Assembly: GCA_021399435.1 (NCBI GenBank)
Contig: JAJTUP010000067.1
Span: forward strand, 62,001-126,000
Direction: 5' to 3'
DNA length: 64,000 bases
Source of the DNA: Diaporthe sp. PMI_573
Lineage: Eukaryota; Ascomycota; Sordariomycetes; Diaporthales; Diaporthaceae
Shown: piece after piece, positions 1-10,258 of the stretch
Position numbering within the stretch: the first letter of the stretch is position 1
Layout of the letters: every line of letters begins with the position of its first letter
Notes under the pieces: generated by a model
What the model was told of the DNA's origin: nothing
Database searches by the model: none
Seen by the model: the letters and a program-made list of their open reading frames with translations, nothing else
Translations under genes and position numbers: made by a program

Positions 1-2064
1 GCACGCCTGCAAACTTGACACCTGAATCATAATCACACAGTGGTTTCCGGTATGGGAATTTAACTTTACCTAGGCAGACAGGAACATACTTGCCCTGTAT
101 AGGTTTCATGCGATGGTACATATGCTCTTCTCGGTCCATACTCCTCAGGTTCTGAGACTGGAAAGCTTTGCCAAGGAGTATATACCCGTAGACTTCAATC
201 TTGAATACTCTAGAATCTGATTCTGGCGACATCCCCATCAAGAAGTAATTTAGGCTGTCCTCTGGATGGTAGATATCAAAGACTTTAGGTGGGTTTGCAA
301 CCCGGTCTTTGATAAACTGCCGGATGGCATCAGCAGTCGGGCGAGCCTTGCTTTTGTGCTGAGCATAGTTGGGACAGAGAGGGTCTTCAGGCACAGGTCC
401 GTCAATACCACCCATGACTGACTGTAGACAAGCGGTGCTACAGTACGGGACATTGATGATGTCAGGTTCTTCTGGCGGCTCCTCAACGCTGATGGGCGTC
501 GTTGGCCTGGGCGGTATGACTGATGCTAACCAAGACGGACCCTCAAGTCGCTGGCGTTTCTTGTGGCCCGCATTCCCTGCCTCCTCATGCCTGCATCTCT
601 TTCCGACCACGGACGGCATGTCTTGAGGTGGAGATGGGTATAGAACGCCGGTTGTGGTATCCTGGGGACCAGGGTGAGAACTGGCAGAAGCAGTCTTGGG
701 GTCGCTGTGTGCATGGCCCTCAGACACGCCACTATCGCTGTCTCTACTTTGATCCGAGGGCGGCGCGTAGCTCTCAGTATCGTGGGTTCTTTCTCTTTCA
801 TTGCCTGAGAAGCTGGAAGATTCATTCCTCACTCCTGTCTTCCAAAGGAGCCCTTTCGCTTTCAAGATTCTGTGCAGTTCGACATTCCCTTCCCGGAGCT
901 GCCCGTTTTGCATAGCACGGAGCGCGAGGGAGACAAGGCGTAACAGAGGCGATTCGTAGATGTCTGGGGTATTTTGGGATACGCTATACCTGAGGGTTGA
1001 CGGGCTCTCGGGGTCGATCGACACAAAAACGTAACGCACCCCGGTTGTAATCACACCATAGCGCAGCCGCTGACGCATCATGCTCGAGTATAACTGGGCA
1101 CACACCGCTGCAAACCAGAACTTGCTTTCCGCAGTGCTGGGTTCGGCCGCGTTCTTGCTAGGCGCAAAGTAGCCGTGGCTCATGATCGCTTCTGGATCAA
1201 GGTTTCTGTTTGGTTGCCCAACTGCCTTGTCGATCATCTTGGCTGTGAGTTTGTGGGGAGCCTTTGCCTCTTTGACGAAAAGCAACTGCCGGGCTGGCGT
1301 TGTTTCCCCGCTTTCTCTGCTCTGGCCGCTATCTTGACTATGACCGCTATCTTCGTCCATACTCAGTCTCGCATCTGGGGTATGTTCGAAGATGGAGAAT
1401 ACATCGGCAGGTCCAAACCGAGAGTCGCCCGAAATGTGCTCGTAGGGGTCGTCGTCTCGCTTGCGCTTTGTTCCGGACCTGTGTAGTAGATACACTGTCA
1501 GCTGTTTACTTCTCGAATTGCGACAGTCTTGACCTACATGTTGGAGGGGATGCTGTTTCTATGGGTTGGAAAAGTGACGTTCCCCGGCCGCAGCGGGTTC
1601 AGAGGCATTGAGCTGTTTGCCTGACGTGTGGTACGCCGGATTGCTTCCGTGACTGAGGATCGAATGCGGTCGCTGGCCAGGAGCTCTCGCAAGATTCTAA
1701 TCGCAGGCGCGTGGAGAGTATTTGCATCGAAGAGGAGCAAGGCGCTTTCCGAATCGATGAGGACGAGCTCTTCACCGACACGCTCAATGTGTCGCCTTTC
1801 AGGGAGAGACAGCGGTTCATTGTCGGTTGCGTGAAGGATCGTGTCAATGACGGCGCGCTCCTCACTTAAGTCGGACTCTGTCCATGGTATGATGATTCGC
1901 GGCGTACGGCGCCTTTCAGGATTATTGATTACACCCTGGGTGCCTGTTGTCTTGGTGACTCCTTCAGCCGCGATGCATGCTGGAATCGCGATCTCGGCGT
2001 ATGATGCGACATAGCTGCGCAAGTTCTGCGGTCGGAATGCTTCTGGAGGATCGTGATGAGACAT
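1..2064 (-). CDS. Fungal kinase-like protein, N-terminal two thirds (runs off left edge)
   Basis: Two exons on the minus strand: 1538-2064 and 1478 down to base 1, joined by a 59-nt GT...AG intron at 1479-1537 (split Met codon). The frame stays open for about 668 codons to the window edge. The first 400 or so residues are low-complexity and polar, with a basic KRKR cluster just after the intron. Near 460-400 the motif PYCSTACLQ...CPN appears, followed by VFKIEVYGYILLGKAF, REEHMYHRM and QGKYVPVCLGKV. This order (Cys cluster, lysine-bearing strand, Glu helix, 'QG..VPV.LG') matches a fungal-specific protein-kinase/APH-like family as I know it. The catalytic loop would lie beyond the window, so activity cannot be judged. 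It is divergent from the nuclease gene at 2438. Start Met at 2064 was chosen as the first ATG of the open frame. Confidence 0.7.
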
Positions 2065-2437
2065 GGCCGGTGGATGTGCAGCTCGGGGTTGATGGTATCA
2101 AGAGCCGAGTCACATGTAGCCAAAGATGAGGTTGGGAATATTACATAAGGTGGTTCTGCAGGCAGCTGCGCTAAGTGCAATAAGGTTTTAGGTCCTCGTG
2201 TGCCTGAGTGGGGGACCCCCATCTCAAGTCGCTGGGCAACATGGGGCGGCTCGATCAAGTGGATCCCTGCCATCAACAAAACAATACCCGGTCCAAGCAT
2301 CTTTGTTGCATTTGACAGACAACATTCGATGCTCAAATAAGTCTATGCTCAACTTGGTTCTCTTTGATCACCACATCGACTGTAATGTATTTACAGACTT
2401 GAAAGTATCATTGAAAGATGTTGTCGAACATCCGGTG
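2065..2437. promoter_or_regulatory. Shared divergent intergenic region
   Basis: These 373 bases separate the first codons of the minus-strand kinase-like gene and the plus-strand PD-(D/E)XK-like gene, so both promoters should lie here. No clear TATA box was found. The nuclease frame is open upstream, with another in-frame ATG at 2345, so part of this interval could be coding if that start is used. Confidence 0.4.
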
Positions 2438-4049
2438 ATGGCCGCGTCCACGCCCCCCACCAGCTTTGCAGCTTCAGCTGAGAATGTTGCCGATGTTGAG
2501 ACTTTGAGCCTACATTCGGAGACTACGCCAGCTCCAAACGAATCGCCGTCGAAGAAACGCACACGCCGGCGTCCCGAGCGGAGTGATACCGATGGTCGTC
2601 GTGATCAGGAAGAAACACCCAGGGGCCTGCCCAATCGTCGCCCCATCCTTCGCCCCGTCTCTCCCAAGAAAGCACTTCGCTCTCTAAGCCCTAGTCAGTT
2701 CACGTGTCCTAAGGACCTGCAACGGTTGGAAAAGCCTGTTTTTGTCGTCGGCGAGGCAGGCTTCCAAGGGCTTCCGTCTGACATCCACGAGCTCGTCGAT
2801 GACATCGAGAGCATTCAAAAGGACCGCACACCATTCATACCTGGGGAGGTCCAGGCCGAGCTCACCCTGATAAACGAGCGGAGAGGCTACCGGAAGCCTA
2901 AGGATGTGTGGTTCACACCAAGGCCGTCCCAGGCCGGCACAGACACAAACATGAGCCGTAGCAAGCAACGAGTGCTCGAGGAGTTGGGGGTGGTGTTGGA
3001 CATCCGTCACGAGACTGAGATGTCAAGCAGATGGGAGAGACACGAGGCAGCCTGGAACTCGGCTGTTCACCATCCTCTCCTAAGACTGGCCTTCTGCGAT
3101 GGCAGGGAGGCTGTGGACGACGTGTATGGGGAAGAGACCGGGACAGAGTCACAGCGTGCAGAGCAGCAAGACACTCGAGTCCGGATCGAGAACATCACAG
3201 CCGCAACCATTGCCGGTGACTGCGTGCCTCACATTCGCGACACAACATCATCGGCAACATCAATGCCAGCAGGAGGACATGCCCAGGCGGCTGGGAGACT
3301 AATCTCAAGCAGAGTGATCGAGTACGATGATCATGTGTCGGTTCTGGCGTGGTCTCTCAGCATGCCGAGCAGCTCAAGCAGTGCGGGCAGTGCTGAGGAT
3401 GGCTCTGATCTGGGCCCCTTCACTGAAGCTCCTCGTCAGGTTGACGGCACAACACACAGCAGATCTGGTTCTAAGAAGGTCGGCTTTGCTCTTGTTTTGG
3501 ACCCCAAACCAGGTACCTCGCTCTACAATTCTGTCCAGATGGTTCTCGAAACGCTACGGCAGAGCCCCCAGCAGCAGTCTCAATCGATCAACCCATGCAA
3601 CTACAAGCCGCTATTGGATGCTCCCATTGCTGTAGCTGTTGGGACCAAAACTATCAAGGCGGTTCGGGACCCACTCACCCAGCTAGGTATGATCGCAGCT
3701 GCCCTCCATCGACGTTTACACACACTGCCCGTGAAGTGTGCCGCTGGTTTTCATGCCTTAACCGACAGCGGTATTCTACCAACGTGGCCGCTGATAACAG
3801 TGGTTGATGACACATGGATGCTTTACTTTGCGTGCGACCGCGGTAGGAAGATTGTGAGTTGTTCCTTTTTATTACCATTCTGTTCTATACTTACTAATCG
3901 GGTTTCAGGATCTACTCGGTCGTTTTGAGCTGGGTTCAACCCAAGATGTTATTAGCATGTACAGACTTCTTGCATCTTTACGTCTGCTAAAGACTTGGAT
4001 CCTTGGAAGTTTCTCTTCAAGATTGGAAAAATGGTTCAGCTTGGAGTAG
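2438..4049 (+). CDS. PD-(D/E)XK nuclease-like protein (PDDEXK_12 type), catalytic residues lost
   Basis: Exons 2438-3853 and 3909-4049, with a 55-nt intron (GTGAGT...TTTCAG, branch-like TACTAAT near 3892); 518 aa. The ATG at 2438 has a good context (G at -3, G at +4); an in-frame ATG at 2345 is the alternative. Family landmarks in order: a basic KKRTRRRP patch; LEKPVFV; PGEVQAEL; RWERHEAAWNSAVHHPLL; VRIENITAATI; KKVGFALVL; INPCNYKPL; IAVAVGTK; and a C-terminal ELGSTQDVISMYRLLASL after the intron. In this fungal family the nuclease core normally reads (K)xVDF and (S)IETK. Here the Asp is Gly349 (GGC at 3482) and the Glu is Gly402 (GGG at 3641), while Lys404 remains. The protein is full-length but probably catalytically dead. 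A degenerate tandem copy follows. Confidence 0.8.
3854..3908 (+). other. Spliceosomal intron in PD-(D/E)XK-like gene
   Basis: A 55-nt intron with GTGAGT donor, TACTAAT-like branch sequence and TTTCAG acceptor. Splicing joins RGRKI to DLLGRFELGST, restoring the family C-terminus. The frame-broken copy downstream has homologous sequence on both sides of its equivalent intron. Confidence 0.8.
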
Positions 4050-4368
4050 CATCGACATGGTGATGTGGACAAAAACAAGGGGGCCAGGGCAGGCCTGTCA
4101 GACTGTACAGTTATGATCTCAATACGCACGCTACATTGATTGCAGCTTAATTCAATTGCAACTCGAGTAATGTGACAAGCTGCAAATCTCATCGGTTTAG
4201 CGTCAACAAGGTGCAGCCATGGGACAATCAGGCTTTGGGCACAGGTTTGCTCAGGGTGACAAATCAACAACGACACACGAGTCTACCACCAGCCGGCTAC
4301 CCTGCAAGCCAATCACTTACACATCCTCTCTCCCCGAACCACCCTTTTGAAACTAATGCTTCTCGGCC

Positions 4369-6003
4369 ATGGAACCAACACGAATTCATCAGGCGCGGAA
4401 ACTCCAAGCACGAGTCCATACTTGGCTCTCATGCTTACAAGAAGAACCAAATGGTCTAGCGTTGGCCTCAACGCAACAGCCCGCGATGTTCCCCAGTAGT
4501 TATGCCGCCGGAAAGCCACGCCAGCTCAGCTGCCCTACTCCACCAAGTTGACAATGCTCTCGAGTCCCTGGAGCTCGAGCTCCCCCGAGAAACGCGGTCC
4601 TTCTCAGCTCGGATCGCCCAAGACGTGGACGCACAGAGATGTAGCCTTCTCAAACCGAGTTCCTGACGAAGACACACCAAGAGGAATACAGAACCGCCCG
4701 GTTCTACGAGCCGTGTCTCCTATGAAGAAACGCGCTCGCAGTTACAGCCTTGTCAAAAATGTGGCTGATCTCTATCGACTCGAGAAACCTGTCTTCATCA
4801 CTGATGCGGAGACGGGTTTCAGCAAATATCCCAACCGACGCGAAAGAACTCTTCAGATCCATCAGCCGTATCAGCCACTCCAGGAATTTCGTACCCAAGG
4901 ATATCCGGGATGAGTTCACTACCCTTGTGCATATTCCTGGCGATGTCGATGATACATATTTCACCACGTCTTCAACTGTTAAACCGGGCGCCGATGCAAG
5001 CAAGCAGGACCTGCTCAATGATCTGTATACAGTGCGGCGCATCTGCTCTAAAGCACAGGAATCCTCTCGGCTTTGCAGACACGAAGCTGCATGGAACTCA
5101 ACTATTCACCACCCTCTCCTCGACCTGGCCTTCCGTGCAGGTGGCCTATGTAGCCAGGACCCTGAGCAACATGCCGAGGTCCGCGTGGAGAATATAACAA
5201 GCGCAACCATTGTCGGAGATTGTATACCCCGTTGGTCGGCCGCAGGTGATGTTCATGAGACTGCCACTGTTGGCGTGTGGTCCGTCAGCCAGGAATCAGC
5301 CGGCAACCCAAGCCATGAGTCGATGAGCAGCCTGAGCAGTCTAGAGGAGGAGGACCCTTTCTCTGCGGCAGGCCCTTTTGACAGCACATGCCACTTGGAC
5401 AGCACATGCCACAGCAAAGTCGGCTCTAAGAAGGCTGACTTCGCACTGGTTGTTGTGCCTCCGCCCGGCTCAGTCCTGCAGACTAGTATCGAGGTTGTTC
5501 TTCATCATTTGGAAGAAACCCCCTCTGCTCTCCCGATCAATTAACCCATCTACATACATGCCGCTTCTCGAATCCCCAGTTGCCATCGCAATAGAGACGA
5601 AGACGGTAACTGCAAGCCGGGATGCTCTTACCCAACTAGGACTTCTTCGTGGCGGCCTTACACCGACGTCTGCATACCCTCCCTGTTCCTCATGCAACAG
5701 GTACGAGTCCAACCACAGAATCAGGTATCATTACTACAATCCCACTAAATTGCTATCACGAATCACCGATGGGAGGTTTATTTCGCCTGTGATCGTGGCA
5801 ATAAGATCGTATATGCCCCCTCATTCCCGTTTCTATCAAGTTACTGGTCACTAACTTGTCTAAAGGAACTGATTGGACCTTTGGAATTGGGTTCAACTGA
5901 TTCACTTGTGAAGATCTATATGCTTCTTGCCTCCCTGCGTGTCCTGAAGTCATGGGTTCAGGAAACATTCTGTCCAGCGTTTGAAAGATGGATCTCTGTC
6001 TGA
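4369..6003 (+). pseudogene. Frame-broken second copy of the PD-(D/E)XK nuclease-like gene
   Basis: Collinear with the upstream gene but divergent. It begins MEPTRIHQARKLQARVHTWL at 4369 and continues through EDTPRGIQNRPVLRAVSP, RLEKPVFI, FVPKDIRDEF, RHEAAWNSTIHHPLL, VRVENITSATI, KKADFALVV, SINPSTYMPL, VAIAIETKT, YFACDRGNK and, after an intron-like gap, ELGSTDSLVKIYMLLASL to a stop at 6001-6003. The reading frame changes near 4540, 4835, 5535, 5645 and 5775, mostly without splice signals, so this is a pseudogene. The first change could be an intron. Unlike the intact copy it keeps the Asp of motif II and the Glu-Thr-Lys of motif III. Base composition is normal, so RIP stops are not the cause of decay; small indels are. 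Confidence 0.75.
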
Positions 6004-6757
6004 GGCATCACGGCCACGGTGCCGATACAGCAGTAACGGTGCTAGACCTAACAATGATACGGCGAGGGTATTCATGGGTTGACATGCTATGAATCAACAA
6101 TACCTCATGCTCATGCTGACAGAGCAGGGAAGGATGCTATAAAATGTGGAGGCCAAGCATCCTGACAGCAGTCATCTTTCATACATGACACAAGACTACC
6201 CATATAAGCAGTCCTGCTTGCGTATCCATGATCAAGATGAATTTGAGCCTGCGTAGGCGCGTTGTGTGATGGGCTCATCATCTTGCGTGCGGACACAGAC
6301 GCCTGCCACTTCCACGTGCTGCCACTTTTCCCCATCACTGTTGTCTTGGCTCGGGCTGTCTGCGTCCCGACGGTTATGCTCCCGGACAAGATGTACTTGC
6401 AAGATCACGCATACTACTACGTACACAGCTTGAAAACCTAACAATTCGAAGTCTGACTCGGGTCACATCTCCTGCATGCAGTGTTCTAGGCTGTAACATC
6501 TACACACATATACCTAACAGGCATAATTCGTTCTCTTACACAAGCTCGGGGGCGTTGCTCACAGAAGGCTCTGCACAATCGCTTATGGAAGGATGCTCGT
6601 GGTGTCCTGTTGTGGATGCTGGTTTCTCTGATCCAGTACCGGCGTCAATGATGGGCAGGACGACAGGCTGGTCCGACCCTACAGTTGTTTCTCGACCGGG
6701 AGTAGAGACTGTTGAAAATGACGCAGCAAGGGCCGGCTGATCATGGTCATCACAATT
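6004..6757. other. Intergenic, no gene recognised
   Basis: Between the nuclease pseudogene and the stop of the HNH gene. Short ORFs on both strands lack any family motif or splice context. It should contain the 3' ends of two convergent genes. Confidence 0.5.
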
Positions 6758-8193
6758 TCACTGGGCCTGCTCATCTTTGACAGCGAGAATGCGGGCCCGC
6801 TTTGGAGGACGCCGCGTCCTCGACCTTCCACGGCGGCGCTCTGCGATGCCCGCCCTGACAGCCTCTTCGTACTCGCCATCACTGACGTGGTCTAACCAAT
6901 TCCATTCCGCATCGGGGGTGACAGAACGATCGTCAGAGTCGTCGCCGCAGGAGCTGCTGAGATTGTCGAAGGGCCCATCGGCATCCGGCAAAGAGTCACT
7001 GCTTAGGTCGTCGTCTTCCCCCCAGCGACGCTTCCCTAATGAGTCAGTACCCTGCTGCTCAGCCACGCGGCTCCTCTTCTTAGGACTTGCACTCCGCGAC
7101 CCTCCACCGCCGTACCGATTGTCCAGTTCATTAGGTGTCAGCTTCTTGGCCTCATAGCTAGCAGGGGCATCTTTGTCATTCTCGTCGAGAACAAGGATAC
7201 GGACGACCCTGGAGACGGAGCAGAGAAGGAAGGGCTTGATCAAGTACAGGACGGACCATGCAAAGCGCGCGAGCACGCATTGCCGGGGAATATAGCGGCA
7301 GTTCTGGAGCGTGACGTTATGGTAAATGTCGCGCAGCTCGGAGGCGCAAGGGGCGCTGCCGATCACATGTACGGCGTATTCAAAGGTAGGGTCTTGTCCC
7401 GGCAAGGCTGAGATCGCAAGGCCTGGCTTTGGTGCAATAGTCCACTGTCGATTATCAAACTCCTTGTGCAGGTCTGCCCTCAGTATGACAATATTGCGGG
7501 GGTCATCATCTATGTTTGTGATACAAGCCATGCCATTCCGCCGAAGCCACTTGTCCTCGAGCTTTGGTATGAGGTGTGATTTTGTAGGTCCTAGTGATGA
7601 AGCCGTGACGGCGCAACGCGTGGGGAGGGGATCGACCGGAGAGGTCTTGGGCCAGACGTCGGCGTCGTTGCTAAAGGGGAAGCTTTCGTGGGGGAACTGC
7701 CAGTCTTCCCATGAAGGGACGATGGGGTATGGGTTCGCCTGATCTATCAATTCCCCAGCCATTAGTACTAAACACCGAGACAGCAAGACGCAGCAGAGCG
7801 GTGAGGCTGGGTACCGTAGCCAGCGACAACGAAGTAGTATTCGTGCTGTGTGAGTATTCCATCCCTGGGAACAAGCTCGTCAACGCGCTGTGTGCCCTGG
7901 CGGTCCAGAGAGAAGTATCCCGTTGAGAAGGCATTATCAGCAATAATCTGGGCCGCGAGCAGGGCTGTTCGGTGGTGGACTCCGAGGCCACCCGCGTCTC
8001 GCGACGAGGGATCAACGCGCTGCAAGCTGAAGAGCCTGTGATAGGGAGCAGGGTACCCAGGGTGCAGGAACCAGATAGGCTCATCGGCTGAAGGCCTGTG
8101 TGGCTCTACGGCTGGCCTGCGCAGGTGTGGCATCGTGGCGCGCAATTTGTTGTTTGAACGTGGTGGTTGTTCGTCAACGTCGGGCGGGGACAT
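6758..8193 (-). CDS. HNH endonuclease-domain protein (fungal HNH_2 type)
   Basis: Exon 1 7815-8193, intron 7744-7814 (71 nt, GTACCC...GATAG with ACTAATG branch-like sequence), exon 2 6758-7743; 454 aa. The N-terminal part has HPGYPAPYHRLFSLQRVD, RTALLAAQIIADNAFSTGYFS and HEYYFVVAGY, the usual lead-in domain of this fungal family. The splice joins VAGY to DQANPYPIVPSW. The HNH core follows: RCAVTAS (Cys170), KSHLIPK (His183), W192, N210 and LRADLH (His219), then FD and a PKPG turn. The C-terminal 200 residues are acidic/basic and low-complexity, with KKRSR and RRGRSRTRRPPKRAR patches suggesting nuclear targeting. The expected metal and catalytic His/Asn positions are present, so nuclease activity is plausible. 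Start at 8193; Met21 (8133) is an alternative. Confidence 0.8.
7744..7814 (-). other. Spliceosomal intron in HNH gene
   Basis: A 71-nt intron read on the minus strand: GTACCC donor, TACTAATG branch region, TTGATAG acceptor. It joins codons in phase 1 and links two segments of one HNH-family protein. Confidence 0.7.
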
Positions 8194-8695
8194 TGTTGAT
8201 TAATGGGCCAGGTGCCGGCTGGTCCGCCAACCGCTGACGGCCCAGATGACTGGTGGGGGTGACTGGCGCATTCCACTACGCGCCACGTGGGTGCGGAGCC
8301 TGCTAAGACAGCTTCACATGTCAGCCAGAAGCCCAATCTGACCAGGTCGAGGGCGATCCATAATACGCATCAACATATTTGCTAGTAACCAGTCCTTTTC
8401 ACCAGCATCTTGAAAATTATGTGATACAGCAAGAAGCCCAGCTGGCGCGCAAAGCTGCCTGCAGACACAGCGCAATGCATGCACATCCAGGGCGGCGCAC
8501 AGCAATCTCCCAACACCAGAGGACGTAGAGAGTGCCGGGAACGATGCTGTCTTCCTATCCAGCCCTCACACAGTTGCTGTGCAAATGCAAGCTGTTGTAC
8601 AAATGCAAGAGACTTGCAATCCAAGGGCCAATACAAGTCACGCCAATTAGGACCAAGATGAAGCAACATGATAGCTGGCCGGCCATAACAAGACG
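8194..8695. other. Intergenic 5' region of HNH gene
   Basis: No family-level coding signal on either strand. It lies upstream of the HNH gene start and of the DUF3435-like fragment; neither TATA box nor repeat could be assigned. Confidence 0.45.
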
Positions 8696-9718
8696 GTGCA
8701 GCCAAGGCTAAGCGGTGATGCGGGAGTTGAGCATTGGACGCCTGCTCACGGTACAAGCTGTGGCGCAGCAGAAAGCGTGAAGGTAGCATTTCTAGCTGCG
8801 AATGGGAAACGCAGTGCACGGCTGAGCCGATTTATCACCATCCACCTCATGGCCGCCCATCGGGGCCTCAATCCCGAGACAGCACTCATGGCACAGCTGA
8901 CGAGCCACGGACAATCAGCAAGCAGCCGCCGGCCCCACAGCCTCAAGCCGACGGACATGGCAGCTTTGAAACGGGAGGACAGACATTATATAGATCTTAC
9001 AAGCCAGCTCATCGGCTTCCCCCGGAAGTCGGCTAAATACCGGGAGATCCATAACCGGCGTCGGGCTCACCTCGAACGGATCTGCAAGATCAGGCTTAAA
9101 CAGATCCGTGACAAATGGAGTGACGAGCAGGGTGTGGAAGACATCGCGCGGCACGTCCGAGGCGAACAAGTTTACCCCCGTCAACCCCTGGCAGTGGGCG
9201 TCCCAGGCGGCGGCTGCAGCAGAGAGCGCTGGACCTGCTCAAGGCACCACTTACAAAACCAGTACATCACAGAGCTTCAGCGACGCACGACGGCAATCCA
9301 AGGCCTGATAGACTACTGCGGTGATGATGACCCCGTCGTCCCGAAGGCGGTGAGGGCGCCTTTGTCTACTGAGCCTATTGCCAATTCAGGGCCCACTGTG
9401 AAAGAAAGATGTTGATGGAAGAGATCAAGAAGTCGGTCTTCGCTGGATCCGTTGGCAAGAAGGGGGCCCGCAGATGTTTTGTCTGCGTTGCCAGAGCAGA
9501 GCAGCTCGGCGTGGACCACGATAGCTTCAGCGGTCTCTGCCGAGAAGTTTTCTCGTGCGGGTGCATTGGCGAGGCATTTCATCTCTACGCACCTGGACAT
9601 CCTCCCGACAGACGCGATCTTTGCGACAAGGTTCATGGGATTTGTACGGACATCGTCTTCAGAAGATCAACGAAGAAGAGAAACTGAGGATATCACATAT
9701 GCTGACCATCTGCAGTAG
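8696..9718 (+). pseudogene. C-terminal fragment of a DUF3435/FluG-type fungal protein, frameshifted
   Basis: The frame at 8696-9415 contains HRGLNPETALMAQLTSHGQ, SSRRPHSLKPTDM, a charged helix segment IRDKWSDEQGVEDIARHVRGE, and ITELQRRTTAIQGLIDYCG. A second frame (9409-9560) gives RRCFVCVARAEQLG..FSGLCREVF, and a third (from 9550) gives FSRAGALARHFISTHL. Together these resemble the tail of DUF3435/FluG-domain proteins: 'W(T/S)DEQAV.DIER', then '..RR..AI.A...YC', then a CxxC and C2H2-like zinc segment. Two frame changes and no upstream tyrosine-recombinase domain make it a remnant. DUF3435 is the family of Starship 'captain' recombinases, but other fungal genes share this tail. Recognition is by memory of motifs only. 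Confidence 0.5.
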
Positions 9719-10258
9719 TCAGTGTGAAGATCTAGGTACTTGATGATCTGCTTAGCTTCTAGGAAATAAAGTGTGCAACGTTCACAAGGAAACCCCCACG
9801 TGCGGGTCTGGGGTACCCTGTAGATCCCAAGATCCACTGGTCCACTTGGCCCCCACAACCTCTGCTGATCTGCTGATTGAGAAGCTCCACCCACATTTCA
9901 TACCTCGCAACTTGCTCCGTCCGTCCTCCAACCTACACCCCAACTTGCTACAAACACCTTGATACTGCATCTTGCGGTGGGCATATTGCAGGAGCTATGT
10001 CTCCATCATCAATATCAAGAGCGGTTCACCGAAATCCAGACTCCGAGCAGCCCCTACAGGTTTGCGAGCGTTCTTCCCACGACAATTCCGATCGCGCTCG
10101 CGGTTCCTCTTCGCCAGCCTCGGTGGTCGACGCCGACGGCAGAGGTGACCTCCACAGATCCTTCTCAAGCGAACCGACCGCAGCAACATCATCATCTCTC
10201 GAAGGATCTTTTGCAACCTCGGACGACGAAACCACAGACAGCAACGGTCAATACAGCA

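Noticed and set aside
526..1611. Several 85-130 aa ORFs on both strands at 369-1611.
   Set aside because: Shadows of the minus-strand kinase-like exon 2, whose frame is open throughout.
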